Shown here one piece after another: positions 37,816 to 48,478 of a DNA stretch of 64,000 nt. The notes under the pieces are model-generated. The model was given only the letters and a program-made list of their open reading frames with translations. It was not told the DNA's origin and did no database searches. The stretch is taken from NCBI RefSeq assembly GCF_003339845.1, contig NZ_PPTR01000005.1:124001-188000 (forward strand), read 5' to 3'. The DNA is from Gordonibacter sp. 28C (GTDB lineage Bacteria; Actinomycetota; Coriobacteriia; Coriobacteriales; Eggerthellaceae). The position numbers were made by a program, and so were the translations under genes. Position 1 is the stretch's first letter; each line of letters starts with the position of its first letter.

Positions 37816-40155
37816 ATGGCCCGCAGACCGCCGCCCGGGCTGCCCCCTCGTCCGGCCGTGCCGCCGGTGCTGGCGTTCGGCCTGGGCCTGTGGGCGTCGT
37901 GCGCCGCCGCGTACTCCGCGGCGCGGGGGTGGGGCGTCGGGGCGTGCCTGGCCGTCGGTGCAGCGGCGCTGGCGGCGGCCGTCGTCGCGTCGGTGCTCCT
38001 GCTGCGAAGGGGCGGGCGCGTGCTCGCTTGGTGCGCGCTTCTGGGAGCGCTCGCGGGCGCCGCCTGCGGTTGCGCGGGCGGCGCCTCCCTGCTCGTCGCC
38101 TGGCAGGAGGCTGCCGGCGAGCCTTCCGGCCTTTTAAGGTTCGAGGCGATGGAGGATGCCGACGCGGGCCTCTACGGCGCCCAGTGCGTCGGGCGCACGC
38201 GGCTTTCGGGAGGGCGCGCGGTGGACGTGCGGCTGCGCTTCGCCGACGGAGCCGCCGTGCCGCGCTACGGCGACGTGTTCGAGGCGGACGTGTCGCTGGC
38301 CGCGCCGGACGAGCGCGCGGCGGACTGGTGCTGGCAGCGCGGCATCGCCGCGACGGCCACTGTGCGGCATGCGGTTCCGGCGGAGCGCAGCGACGCGTTG
38401 GGAATGCTGCTGGGCATGCGGGCTCGCGCCGTGGAGGTGATTGCCGGCACGGGCGGCGAGGGGGCCGCCGTGCTGCGGGCGCTCGTGTGCGGCGACCGCA
38501 CCGCGCTCGACGGGACCGACGTGTACGACTCCTTCAAAACGGCCGGCCTCGCGCATCTCGTGGCGGTGTCGGGCGCGCACCTCGTCCTCGTGTGCGCGTT
38601 TGCGGGCGCGGCGTTCAAGGCGCTGCGCGCGCCGCGGGCGTTGGCCGTGGCCGCGCAGGCGGCGCTGCTGCTGTGCTACCTCGCCCTGTCCGCCGCACCG
38701 GTGTCGGCCGTCCGGGCCGCTCTCATGACGTTCGCCGGCATGTCGTCGTTCTTCGCGCGCCGCCGGCCCGCCAGCCTGAACGCCGTCGGCCTGTGCGCGG
38801 CGGGCGTCGTGGCCACGTCCCCCGTCACGGCGCTCTCGGCCTCGTTCGCCCTCTCGGTGCTCTCGACCCTGGGTATCGTGCTGTTCGCGGGCCTCGCCGC
38901 GGCCTGGATCGGGCGGCTCGCACCGCGCCTGCCGCGCTTCGCCGCCGAGGCCGTCGGGCTCACCGTCGCCTCGAGCGTGCTCGCCCAGCCGCTGTCGGCC
39001 GCCCTGTTCTCCCAAGTGCCGCTCGTGGCCCCGCTGGCGAACGTGGCCGCGGCGCCGCTGTTCCCGCTCGCCTGCGCCGGCGGCTTGGCGGCGACGGTCG
39101 CGGCGCTCGCCGTGCCGCCTGCCGGCCCGCCCTTGCTGGCGGCGGCGGCCTTCGCGGCCGAGGGGCTTTGCTCGGTCGCCCGCCTGTGCGCGGGCCTGCC
39201 GCACGCGAGCGTGCCTGTGGACGTCCCCGTCGTTCCCGCGCTCGCTTGCGCGGCCGTGCTCGCCGCGCTGCTGTGGGCGGTCTGGCCCGCCCCGAACCCG
39301 CGCGCCGCGGCGCTCGTCGCGGGCGCGGCCTTGGCGGCGGCCCTCGCAGGCGCCGTCGTCGTGCCCCGCCTCGCCGGAGACGAGATCATCATGCTCGACG
39401 TGGGGCAAGGCGACGCGTTCGTCGTCCGCAGCGAAGGTGCGGCCGTGCTCGTTGACACGGGCAACCAGGACCGCCTGCTGCGCGAGGCCCTCGCCCGCCA
39501 CGCCGTGTACCGGCTCGACGCCGTCGTCGTCACCCATGGCGACGACGACCACATGGGCTCGCTCGCCTCGCTGAAGGGCGTCGTGCAGGTGGAGCGCGTG
39601 CTGCTGGCGGGCGACGCGCTCTCCTGCCCGTGCGAGGCCTGCGCGAACCTGCGGTCCGACGCCGCCGTCCTCGTGGGGGACGAGGGCGTGCTGGGCCTCG
39701 CACAGGGCGACGAGCTGCGCGTGGGCGCGTTCTCGCTCGACGTGGTGTGGCCGCGCGCCTTCGTCGACGAAGGGGGCAACGCCGACAGCGTGTGCCTGCT
39801 GGCCCGCGCCGACCCCGACGGAGACGGGACCCCGGACTGGACGGCGCTTTTCACCGGCGACGCCGAGCACGAGCAACTGGCCGCGATGGAGGAACAGGGC
39901 CTCGTCGGCCGCGTGGACATTCTCAAGGTGGGCCATCACGGGTCGAAGAACGCGCTCACGCCCGAGTTGGCGGCCGCGCTCTCCCCGCGCATCGCGCTCG
40001 TGAGCGCGGGCGCGGGCAACCGCTACGGCCATCCGGCGGACAAGACGCTCCAGGAGCTGGCCGATGCCGGCGCGCAGGTGCGCCGCACCGACGAGGAGGG
40101 GGATGTTTCGTGCAAATTGAGCGCGCAGGGCATCGTCGTTAAAGCCCTGGGGTAG
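37816..40155 (+). CDS. comEC: ComEC/Rec2 DNA uptake channel
   Basis: A 779-aa inner-membrane channel for single-stranded DNA uptake. N-terminal helices and a DUF4131-type OB region (to about residue 190), a Competence domain with many transmembrane helices (about 210-520; LAHLVAVSGAHLVL is the typical signature) and a C-terminal metallo-beta-lactamase domain starting with LDVGQGDAFVV near residue 525, with THGDDDHMGS and KVGHHGSKNA as metal sites. All expected parts are intact. No other competence genes are in the window. Confidence 0.94.
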   Translation: MARRPPPGLPPRPAVPPVLAFGLGLWASCAAAYSAARGWGVGACLAVGAAALAAAVVASVLLLRRGGRVLAWCALLGALAGAACGCAGGASLLVAWQEAAGEPSGLLRFEAMEDADAGLYGAQCVGRTRLSGGRAVDVRLRFADGAAVPRYGDVFEADVSLAAPDERAADWCWQRGIAATATVRHAVPAERSDALGMLLGMRARAVEVIAGTGGEGAAVLRALVCGDRTALDGTDVYDSFKTAGLAHLVAVSGAHLVLVCAFAGAAFKALRAPRALAVAAQAALLLCYLALSAAPVSAVRAALMTFAGMSSFFARRRPASLNAVGLCAAGVVATSPVTALSASFALSVLSTLGIVLFAGLAAAWIGRLAPRLPRFAAEAVGLTVASSVLAQPLSAALFSQVPLVAPLANVAAAPLFPLACAGGLAATVAALAVPPAGPPLLAAAAFAAEGLCSVARLCAGLPHASVPVDVPVVPALACAAVLAALLWAVWPAPNPRAAALVAGAALAAALAGAVVVPRLAGDEIIMLDVGQGDAFVVRSEGAAVLVDTGNQDRLLREALARHAVYRLDAVVVTHGDDDHMGSLASLKGVVQVERVLLAGDALSCPCEACANLRSDAAVLVGDEGVLGLAQGDELRVGAFSLDVVWPRAFVDEGGNADSVCLLARADPDGDGTPDWTALFTGDAEHEQLAAMEEQGLVGRVDILKVGHHGSKNALTPELAAALSPRIALVSAGAGNRYGHPADKTLQELADAGAQVRRTDEEGDVSCKLSAQGIVVKALG

Positions 40156-40156
40156 A

Positions 40157-41149
40157 ATGCGGGGCATGCCAACGAACAAGAAACAAGAAGCGCCGCTTTT
40201 GCCCGTCTACCTCGTCGTGGGGGAGGACGCGCTCAAGCGGGACGCCGTCATGAAGCGCCTGCGCGCCCGCCTGGCCGCGATGGGCGACCTCTCGTTCAAC
40301 TCCGACGAGTTTAACGGCGAGACGGCGGTCGGCGACGACGTCGTCGCGGCGTGCAACACCGTCCCCTTCGCCAGCCCCGTGCGCCTCGTGGAGGTGCGCG
40401 CGGCCGACAAGCTCAAGAAGGCCGACGCCGAGGCGCTCGTGTCCTACCTGTCCTCGCCGAGCGAGACGACCGTGCTCGCGCTCGTGGCCGAGAAGCTTGC
40501 GAAGAACACGCGGCTGTACAAGGCCGTGGCCGCGCATGGCAAGACCGCCGTCATCGACTGCGCCCCGCTCAAGCGCTACGAGCTGCCCAAGACGGTGCGC
40601 GCCATGGCCGTGGGCCACGGCGTCACGCTCACGGAGGGCGCGGCGAACAAGCTCGTCGACCTGGTGGGCGAGGACACCGTCCACTTGGACAACGAGCTGA
40701 AGAAGATAGCGCTTGCGCACCGCGGGGCCGACGCCGTGAACGAGCACGAGATCATGGGGCTGGTCACGCGCACGGCCGAGGTAAAGCCCTGGGAGTTCGT
40801 CGACGCGTTCGCCGCGCGGGACGCGGGCAAGTGCCTGCTGTACCTGGGCCGCATGGAGTCGGTGTCGCCCCACGCGCTGCTCTCCATGTGCACGTCGCGT
40901 CTGCGCGAGCTGGTATGCGCCCGCACCCTCATCGAGCGCGGCAACCCGCGCGGGGTGGCCGCCGCCCTCAAGATGCCCGACTGGCGGTGCAAGAACCACG
41001 CCACCTGGGCCCGCGGTTTCAGCGGGGCGGAGCTGCGGCGCGCCATCGTCGCCGCCCGCGACACCGAGCGCGCCATGAAAAGCGGCGCGGATCCGGACGC
41101 CGCCTTCTTGGATTGGGTGCTGCAAGTGACCGTCCGCAAAGCCGGCTGA
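40157..41149 (+). CDS. holA: DNA polymerase III delta subunit
   Basis: Clamp-loader delta subunit. It has 330 aa from ATG 40157 or 327 from ATG 40166. LPVYLVVGEDALKRDAVMKRL at the N-terminus and the overall domain order match HolA, and the position after comEC and before rpsT is the conserved arrangement. GGGG at 40149-40152 would serve 40157; however TAGAAT at 40153-40158 looks like a -10 box that would make 40166 a leaderless start. Both may be used, the first by read-through from comEC. Confidence 0.93.
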   Translation: MRGMPTNKKQEAPLLPVYLVVGEDALKRDAVMKRLRARLAAMGDLSFNSDEFNGETAVGDDVVAACNTVPFASPVRLVEVRAADKLKKADAEALVSYLSSPSETTVLALVAEKLAKNTRLYKAVAAHGKTAVIDCAPLKRYELPKTVRAMAVGHGVTLTEGAANKLVDLVGEDTVHLDNELKKIALAHRGADAVNEHEIMGLVTRTAEVKPWEFVDAFAARDAGKCLLYLGRMESVSPHALLSMCTSRLRELVCARTLIERGNPRGVAAALKMPDWRCKNHATWARGFSGAELRRAIVAARDTERAMKSGADPDAAFLDWVLQVTVRKAG

Positions 41150-41172
41150 ACCGAGGCCGGTTTCGCGAGCCC

Positions 41173-41296
41173 GGCGATTCCCGTAGGGGCGATCTCCTGA
41201 TCGCCTGTTCGCGCGAAGCGCGAAAATGCGGCCCGCGGTTGCTTTTCCGGCTGCGCCGGAACGGGCGATCAGGAGATCGCCCCTACGGGAATCGCC
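41173..41296. repeat. Perfect 33-bp inverted repeat downstream of holA
   Basis: Bases 41173-41205 are the exact reverse complement of 41264-41296. The 58 bases between include another TTCGCGC-GAA-GCGCGAA hairpin (41208-41224), the same unit as before thiI. Together this is a long stem-loop with no coding potential. Confidence 0.85.
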
Positions 41297-41306
41297 TTCG
41301 CTGCGA

Positions 41307-41345
41307 AAATGTCCCAAATGGGGACAGTCCCCATTTGGGACATTT
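41307..41345. repeat. Perfect 39-bp palindrome
   Basis: Nineteen bases (41307-41325) mirror 41327-41345 around one central base; the core is CCAAATGGGGACAGTCCCC. It sits immediately after the 33-bp inverted repeat. Confidence 0.9.
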
Positions 41346-41360
41346 CCCTTCCCCAAACGC

Positions 41361-41390
41361 GAGGAAGCCCCCGAAAACGGGGGCTTCCTC
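41361..41390. terminator. Terminator of rpsT (minus) and possibly holA (plus)
   Basis: GAGGAAGCCCCCG-AAAA-CGGGGGCTTCCTC, a 13-bp perfect stem located 45 bases beyond the rpsT stop on the minus strand. Confidence 0.75.
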
Positions 41391-41435
41391 TTCCTTGATA
41401 TGCGGACGGATCGCGGGCGATCCCGTTGCATCGAA

Positions 41436-41948
41436 CTACTCGGCGGCCTCTTCGGCGCCTTCGGCGGCAGCGGCCTCAGCCTCGGCCTTGGCGGCCTCCT
41501 CGGCTTCCTTGGCCTTGCGCTTCGCAGCGGCGGCCTCGTCCTTCTGCGTCTTCTCGCGGCGCTTCGCCTTCTCGGCGGAGGCGGCTTTCAGCGCAGCCTC
41601 GCGCTCGGCCTTGGCGGCGGCCTTCTTGGAACCGGTCTTCTGGTCCTTCTTGGCCGGCTTCACGTAGGCGGCGCGGTCGGCGTCGGTCACCACGTCCTTG
41701 ACGAGCAGCATGACGCCGCTCTTGCGGTTCGCGGCCTGGTTCTTGTGGATGACGCCCTTCGAGGCGGCCTTGTCCAGAAGGCGGCAGGCGGCCAGCGCGG
41801 CGGCGTATGCCTCGGCGCCGTTCTCGGCGGCCACGGCGTCCTTCACGCGGCGGATGGCGGTTTTGAGCTCGCTCTTCACCGCGCGGTTGCGCATGCGGGC
41901 CTTCTCGTTGGTGATGATGCGCTTCTTCTGGCTTTTGATGTTCGCCAT
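41436..41948 (-). CDS. rpsT: 30S ribosomal protein S20 with long charged C-terminal extension
   Basis: Residues 1 to about 88 are a normal bS20 ([38 protein letters not shown]), which binds 16S rRNA. The protein continues for about 80 more residues of Lys/Ala/Glu-rich sequence ([20 protein letters not shown] and similar), roughly doubling the usual 85-90 aa. The tail changes from basic to acidic and is predicted helical. ATG 41948 follows GGAGGAAC. It is transcribed alone, convergent with holA. Confidence 0.92.
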   Translation of the reverse strand: MANIKSQKKRIITNEKARMRNRAVKSELKTAIRRVKDAVAAENGAEAYAAALAACRLLDKAASKGVIHKNQAANRKSGVMLLVKDVVTDADRAAYVKPAKKDQKTGSKKAAAKAEREAALKAASAEKAKRREKTQKDEAAAAKRKAKEAEEAAKAEAEAAAAEGAEEAAE

Positions 41949-42346
41949 GTGCTTTGTTCCTCCAAAAATCGAATACCTTGTCTTATGCGAAACTAATCGC
42001 GCTGCGCTTCCAGCGATACGGGCGGGCGATGCCTGCCCCTGCGGTCGCACGGTAACCGATCGCCTCGCAACAAGGCCCCGGAGGAGCCGCCCGTGCGGCA
42101 AGCGCGCGGGTCGTTGACGATGCATGTGGAAACAGGCGGGATTTCTCTGTTTCGCAGACCAACCGGTCACCAGCGGGACGAATCCGTAATGCAGCCACGT
42201 CTGCAGATTTGGCGATAAGATCATCGCACGCACGTATCGCTGGATACACAATGCGATAGAATACCAAACGTTGAGTACGTTTTCACGAGGAAATTCCCGA
42301 AAACACGTTTTTCGCTCGTGCACCGCCCATATAGAAGAAAGCGACT
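41949..42346. other. Divergent intergenic region between rpsT and lepA
   Basis: About 400 bases without a gene. It must hold the rpsT promoter on the minus strand and the lepA promoter on the plus strand. A -10-like TAGAAT lies at 42257-42262, and GTATC-GCTG-GATAC is a small palindrome just upstream (near 42235-42248). I see no RNA gene. Confidence 0.5.
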
Positions 42347-44151
<1,805 letters not shown>

Positions 44152-44152
<1 letters not shown>

Positions 44153-44370
44153 TGGACAGAGGCATGCTCATCGTACTCGTTTTTGCCATCGCGGCCCTTT
44201 TGGCGCTCGCGGTGTTCCTGTTCGGCAGGCAGTGGGGCAAGCCTCTTCCTCGCGACTTGGGCAGCTTGGACGATGAGGGCTGGAGCCTTCTGAAGCGTCG
44301 CGTGGTTGGCTCGTTGGCCATAGCGGCCGCTGCGATGCTGTTGGGTTACGTGCTGTTGAGAATTGTGTGA
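44152..44370 (+). CDS. Small two-helix membrane protein
   Basis: A 72-aa protein with two hydrophobic helices (about residues 5-23 and 51-70) joined by a polar segment (GKPLPRDLGSLDDEGWSLLK). It starts on the last base of the lepA stop codon, so it is translated by coupling. No family recognised. Confidence 0.55.
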
Positions 44371-44430
44371 GCGACTGTGTAGACGATTTCGGGACGATGC
44401 TCCCGGCATGCGATTGATAGGTGCAACGAC

Positions 44431-44625
44431 ATGGGCAAGAAAGACGATTTCGACTGGTTGGACGATCCGTTCGACGAGAAGAAGGCGGCGCGCGAGCAGG
44501 TGCAGGCCGCCACGTCGGGCGGCACGAAGATCGCGCTCGGGTGCGGCTGCCTCGTGGCCGTGGTGGGCTTCGTGGTGCTGCTGATCTTCGTCGGCGTCAA
44601 CATGATCGACGTGCTGGCCTCCTAG
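44431..44625 (+). CDS. Small single-helix membrane protein
   Basis: A 64-aa protein: a charged N-terminus (GKKDDFDWLDDPFDEKKAAR), a Thr/Gly stretch and one C-terminal transmembrane helix with a Cys pair (ALGCGCLVAVVGFVVLL). Only a weak TAGGTG precedes the ATG. It lies between lepA and dusB; function unknown. The GC-rich third positions favour a real gene. Confidence 0.5.
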   Translation: MGKKDDFDWLDDPFDEKKAAREQVQAATSGGTKIALGCGCLVAVVGFVVLLIFVGVNMIDVLAS

Positions 44626-44637
44626 GCCCTCATCGCC

Positions 44638-45612
44638 ATGTTCGACTTCTTCCGGCAGCACAGGCTCCTGCTCGCCCCCATGGCGGGGGTGAGCGACGAG
44701 GCGTTCCGCACGCTTTGCCGCGAGCAGGGCGCCGATCTCACGTATACCGAGATGGTTTCGGCAAAAGGGCTTTCCTACGCGAACGAGAAAACGCGGCATT
44801 TGCTGCGCCTGGCACCCGGCGAGGACCAGGTGGCCGTGCAGCTGTTCGGCCACGAACCCGACACGATGGCCGCGCAGGCCGCGTGGATCGAGGACGAGAT
44901 GGGCCCGTCGCTGGCCTACCTCGATGTCAACATGGGCTGCCCGGCGCGCAAGATCGTGTCGAAGGGCGACGGGTCGGCGCTCATGAAGGACCCGGAGCTG
45001 GCCGCCGCTATCGTGCGCGCGGTTCGCGCGGCCGTGGAGCATCCCGTGACGGTGAAGTTCCGGCGCGGCTGGGCCGAGGGGGACGAGACGTGCGTTGACT
45101 TCGCGCGCCGCATGGAGGATGCGGGCGCGTGCGCCATGGCCGTGCACGGGCGCTATGCCGAGCAGCTCTACCGCGGCAGCGCCGACTGGGGCGCCGTCGC
45201 GCGCGTGAAGGCGGCCGTGGGCGTGCCCGTTATCGGCAACGGCGACGTGCGTACGGGTGCCGATGCTGTGGCGCTTACGGAGCGCACCGGCTGCGACGCC
45301 GTGATGATCGCGCGCGGCGCCGAGGGAAACCCGTGGGTGTTCGCGCAGGCGAAGGCGGCGCTCGCGGGCGAGCCCGAACCCGCGCCCCCCGCCGTGGAGG
45401 AGCGCCTGGCCATGGCCCGCCGCCACGCGCGCCTGCTCTCCGAGCGCGAGGGCAAGAACATCGTGCGCATGCGCAAGCACGCCATGTGGTACCTGGCCGG
45501 CCTTCCGGGAGCCGCCGCCGCGCGGGCGAGGATAAACGCCTGCGTGTCGGTGGAGGATTTCGACGCGGTGTTCGACGAGCTGCTCGCGTGCGCACGCGAG
45601 CACGCCGAGTGA
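44638..45612 (+). CDS. dusB: tRNA-dihydrouridine synthase B
   Basis: FMN enzyme reducing uridines in the tRNA D-loop. It has 324 aa. LLLAPMAGVSDEAFRTL binds FMN, YLDVNMGCPARKI holds the catalytic Cys (about residue 101), and IGNGDVRTGADA plus MIARGAEGNPWVF are the C-terminal phosphate-binding blocks. It starts 12 bases after the preceding small gene. Confidence 0.95.
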   Translation: MFDFFRQHRLLLAPMAGVSDEAFRTLCREQGADLTYTEMVSAKGLSYANEKTRHLLRLAPGEDQVAVQLFGHEPDTMAAQAAWIEDEMGPSLAYLDVNMGCPARKIVSKGDGSALMKDPELAAAIVRAVRAAVEHPVTVKFRRGWAEGDETCVDFARRMEDAGACAMAVHGRYAEQLYRGSADWGAVARVKAAVGVPVIGNGDVRTGADAVALTERTGCDAVMIARGAEGNPWVFAQAKAALAGEPEPAPPAVEERLAMARRHARLLSEREGKNIVRMRKHAMWYLAGLPGAAAARARINACVSVEDFDAVFDELLACAREHAE

Positions 45613-45644
45613 TCGCCCGCGCGGTGGAAAGAGAGGCGTTGAGC

Positions 45645-46334
45645 GTGCACGACGCAGACGACCCGATCGTCGTCGAGTTCCCGCTCAGGGGTGAGTGGGC
45701 GGTTCCCAACACGCCGGGAACGCGGGTTCCCAGCCACGGCACCGACGCGCTGGGCTCGCGCTTCGCCTACGATTTCCTGCAGGTGGACTGGCGGCGCGCG
45801 GGCAGGCCCTGCTACCGCGCCAGCTTCCTACGCTACCTCCTGCTGGGCGTTCCCATCGATTCCTGCTATTGCTACGGAGAGACGGTGTACGCCCCCTGCG
45901 ACGGCACGGTGGTGGGGGTGGAGGCCGATTGGCCCGAGCGCAGGCATGCGCGCCTGCTCTCAGACGCGCGCCGGGCTGCCAGGAACAGCGGCTTCGACCC
46001 AGAGGTCGGAGACGTGCGCGAGCTGGCGGGCAACCACGTGATCCTGCGCTGCCGGGAAGGCGTGTACGCTGCTTTCTGCCATTTGCGTCCCTCCACGGTG
46101 AAGGTGGAGCTCGGCCAGGTCGTGGCGCAGGGCGAGCCGTTGGGCGCCGTCGGGCATTCGGGCAACTCCTACTACCCGCATCTGCATTTCCAGCTCATGG
46201 ACGACCCTGATTTGACGCGCGCCGCCGGCCTTCCGTGCGCCTTCGCCTCTTACGAAGCGTTTGAGCACGGTGCGTGGAAAAAGATGCACGAGGGCGTTCC
46301 GACGGCTGACGATCGGATACGCTTCTTAGCATGA
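45645..46334 (+). CDS. M23-like (LytM/peptidase M23) domain protein, apparently cytoplasmic
   Basis: A 229-aa protein with a peptidase M23 fold: VPSHGTDALGSRFAYDF near residue 28, GETVYAPCDGTVVGVE, and the zinc-type SYYPHLHFQLMDDPD near residue 181. No signal peptide or transmembrane helix is visible, odd for a murein hydrolase. GTG 45645 follows AAAGAGAGG at 45628-45636; an alternative GTG at 45609 would overlap the dusB stop (GTGA) and extend the protein by 12 residues. The stop overlaps an ATG of hemW. Confidence 0.75.
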   Translation: MHDADDPIVVEFPLRGEWAVPNTPGTRVPSHGTDALGSRFAYDFLQVDWRRAGRPCYRASFLRYLLLGVPIDSCYCYGETVYAPCDGTVVGVEADWPERRHARLLSDARRAARNSGFDPEVGDVRELAGNHVILRCREGVYAAFCHLRPSTVKVELGQVVAQGEPLGAVGHSGNSYYPHLHFQLMDDPDLTRAAGLPCAFASYEAFEHGAWKKMHEGVPTADDRIRFLA

Positions 46335-46360
46335 CGGTTACCCTCGGAAAGGTTGCACCC

Positions 46361-47473
46361 ATGCCCCACGATCCCTACAAGGCGCTTTACCTGCACGTGC
46401 CGTTCTGCGTGAAGCGGTGCGGGTACTGCGACTTCGCCACGTCGGCCGTGCCCGCCGATTCGTCGGAGATCGACGCGTACGTGGAGGACCTGAGCCTGCA
46501 GATCCGCCGCAAGGCGAAGGAGGGCGAGCTCGGGGCGCTCGAGACGGTGTATGTGGGCGGGGGCACGCCGAGCCACATCGGCCTTGCGCGCCTGTCGATG
46601 CTGCTCTACACGCTCTCCCTGTCCATGCACCTCACTCCCGAGGTGGAGTGCACGATGGAGGCGAACCCGGAGAGCCTCACCGAGCGCATGGTGCGCGACG
46701 TATGGGCGCTCGGGGTGAACCGCCTGTCCATCGGCGTGCAGAGCTTCGACGACGACGTGCTGGCGACGCTTGGGCGCGCTCACGACGCCGACGCCGCCCG
46801 CCGCGCCGTGGCGGCCGCGCAGACGCGGTTCGAGAACGTGAGCGTGGACCTCATGTGCGGCATACCCGGCCAGAGCGCGACGAGCTTCGAGGCGGGCGTG
46901 CGCGAGGCCGTGGCGCTCGGAGCGGCGCACGTGAGCGTGTACCCGCTCACCATCGAGGAGCATACGCCCTTCTACCGGGCCGTGCTGGAGGGCAAGCTGT
47001 CGGAGCCCGACGACGACGTGGAGGCCGAGCACATGGAGATCGCGGCGCGCGTGCTGGCCGGGGCCGGCTACGAGCGCTACGAGGTGGCGAGCTACGCGCG
47101 CCCCGGCTTCCAATGCCGTCACAACATCGCCTATTGGACGGGCGTGCCGTACCTGGGCCTCGGCCGCTCGGCGGCCACGATGACCCAGAACGCGGAGCGC
47201 CGCATGCGCGTGCAGGACGGCCAGGTGACCGACGACCTGGACGCGCGCGGCATGGCCGCCGAGGACCTCATGCTGGGTATGCGCATGACGCGCGGCGTGT
47301 CCGACGAGCAGGTGGCGCGCGCGACGGCTCTGCTTCCCGACGCGCCGGCCGTGCTGGACGAGCTCGCGGGGGAGGGCCTCGTCGCGCACGAGGACGCGCG
47401 CTGGTGCCCCACCGAGCGCGGCTGGCTCTGCGGCAACGACCTGTACGGCGCGCTGTTCGACTTGGCGCCCTAA
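46361..47473 (+). CDS. hemW: Radical SAM haem chaperone HemW
   Basis: Related to oxygen-independent coproporphyrinogen oxidase. It has 370 aa. The motif is CVKRCGYCDF (CxxxCxxC without the further Cys of HemN), so HemW, a haem-insertion chaperone, is the better name. VYVGGGTPSHIG, TMEANPES and SIGVQSFDD follow. ATG 46361 is favoured by GGAAAGG at 46346-46352; an earlier ATG at 46331 overlaps the upstream stop. Confidence 0.9.
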   Translation: MPHDPYKALYLHVPFCVKRCGYCDFATSAVPADSSEIDAYVEDLSLQIRRKAKEGELGALETVYVGGGTPSHIGLARLSMLLYTLSLSMHLTPEVECTMEANPESLTERMVRDVWALGVNRLSIGVQSFDDDVLATLGRAHDADAARRAVAAAQTRFENVSVDLMCGIPGQSATSFEAGVREAVALGAAHVSVYPLTIEEHTPFYRAVLEGKLSEPDDDVEAEHMEIAARVLAGAGYERYEVASYARPGFQCRHNIAYWTGVPYLGLGRSAATMTQNAERRMRVQDGQVTDDLDARGMAAEDLMLGMRMTRGVSDEQVARATALLPDAPAVLDELAGEGLVAHEDARWCPTERGWLCGNDLYGALFDLAP

Positions 47474-47480
47474 GGAGGGC

Positions 47481-47509
47481 TTGTAGCGCGTCACGTTATG
47501 CGTTACAAT
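47481..47509 (+). promoter_or_regulatory. Promoter and operator of higBA
   Basis: TTGTAG (47481-47486), a 17-base spacer and TACAAT (47504-47509). GTAGCGCGT and ATGCGTTAC inside and flanking the spacer form an imperfect inverted repeat (7 of 9), a likely HigA site. The -10 ends only 6 bases before the higB ATG, so the transcript should be leaderless. Confidence 0.65.
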
Positions 47510-47515
47510 ATCGAC

Positions 47516-47797
47516 ATGATAAAGTCATTCGCCGACAGCAACACGGAGGCGCTGTTTTGCGACGGCGTTTCGAAGAAACTTCCCTCGGAAGTGACGGCTC
47601 GCGCGCTTCGAAAACTCGATATGATCGATGCGGCGCATACGGCCGGCGATCTGCGCGTTCCGCCGGGCAATCGACCTCATCGCCTGCAGGGCGAGCGATT
47701 CGGACAATACGCCATCGCGGTGAACGCCCAATGGCGTATCTGCTTTCGGTTCGAAGGGGAGGACGCCTACGATGTCGAACTGTGCGACTACCATTGA
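47516..47797 (+). CDS. higB: HigB/RelE-family toxin
   Basis: A 93-aa mRNA interferase of the HigB-type RelE superfamily. ALRKLDMIDAAHTAGDLRVPPG, RPHRLQGERFGQYAIAVN and the C-terminal QWRICFRFEGEDAYDVELCDYH are characteristic. Toxin precedes antitoxin, the HigBA order. ATG 47516 is preferred to ATG 47498 because the latter would overlap the promoter. Confidence 0.9.
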   Translation: MIKSFADSNTEALFCDGVSKKLPSEVTARALRKLDMIDAAHTAGDLRVPPGNRPHRLQGERFGQYAIAVNAQWRICFRFEGEDAYDVELCDYH

Positions 47798-47809
47798 GGT
47801 GAGCGTGTC

Positions 47810-48136
47810 ATGAAAGAAACTGAGACCATGTTGATCGTATCGAGGAAGCCGACGCATCCCGGCGAGGTGCTGCGCGAGGAGTTCATGCCCGATTTCGGGC
47901 TGAGCGTGGCGCAGCTGGCGAAGCGGCTCTCCGTGTCGCGCCAGTCGGTGAACGAGCTCGTGCGCGAACGGCGTGCCGTCAGCCCGGACATGGCGCTTCG
48001 GCTGGCGCGCCTCTTCGGCACGTCGCCGCAGTACTGGCTGAACCTCCAGCGCAACGTCGACCTGTGGGATTCCCTTGACCTCGGCCGCGCATCGATCGAG
48101 GGGATAGAGCCGCTGCCGCTATGCGAAATGGGCTAG
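47810..48136 (+). CDS. higA: HigA-family antitoxin
   Basis: A 108-aa antitoxin with the family opening KPTHPGEVLREEFMPDFGLS and an XRE helix-turn-helix (VAQLAKRLSVSRQSVNELVRERRAV), then LARLFGTSPQYWLNLQRNVDLW. It should bind the higBA promoter and neutralise HigB. It starts 12 bases after higB with GAGGTGAG as ribosome binding site. Confidence 0.93.
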   Translation: MKETETMLIVSRKPTHPGEVLREEFMPDFGLSVAQLAKRLSVSRQSVNELVRERRAVSPDMALRLARLFGTSPQYWLNLQRNVDLWDSLDLGRASIEGIEPLPLCEMG

Positions 48137-48478
48137 GCGCCTTCGCTGCGCCGGCCGCGTTTTTGCTTGATTGGGCGCGTTCGGAGCAGGGCCAGTTGCT
48201 GGTGGAACGTTCGGGTTACGCGCGCAGGGCGACTGACTGACGATGCGGCGCCTAAAGGGTGCGCGCTTTCCCGCCGTAATCCCCGCTTGCGGTTCAATAG
48301 GCGGGTTTCGGAGCCGTTCTGCATATTTCCTCCGCTTTTCTTAGCACTCTCTTGCATCGGCTGCTAAAATGTCTTCTTGGTGCCGCTCGGACGAGGGGCA
48401 TCGCCGCTCGCACGGGCCGGAGGAAGGCTTGGATGCGAGAGGCGGGGAGGTTGAAGCGAGAGAAGAAGGTGGAGAGGC
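48137..48478. other. Intergenic region between higA and hrcA
   Basis: About 340 bases. The first 200 hold nothing recognisable. The rest has the CIRCE element with overlapping promoter and a GA-rich leader (48415-48478) before hrcA. Confidence 0.5.
48341..48370 (+). promoter_or_regulatory. CIRCE operator and hrcA promoter
   Basis: TTAGCACTC-N9-GGCTGCTAA (48341-48367) matches CIRCE, whose consensus right arm is GAGTGCTAA, at 16 of 18 arm positions. TTAGCA and TAAAAT (48365-48370), 18 bases apart, would be -35 and -10, so HrcA bound here would block polymerase. Confidence 0.8.

Noticed and set aside
41307-41345. Possible phage or plasmid origin because of the long palindrome
   Set aside because: No replication, integrase or mobility gene is near; flanking genes are conserved housekeeping genes.
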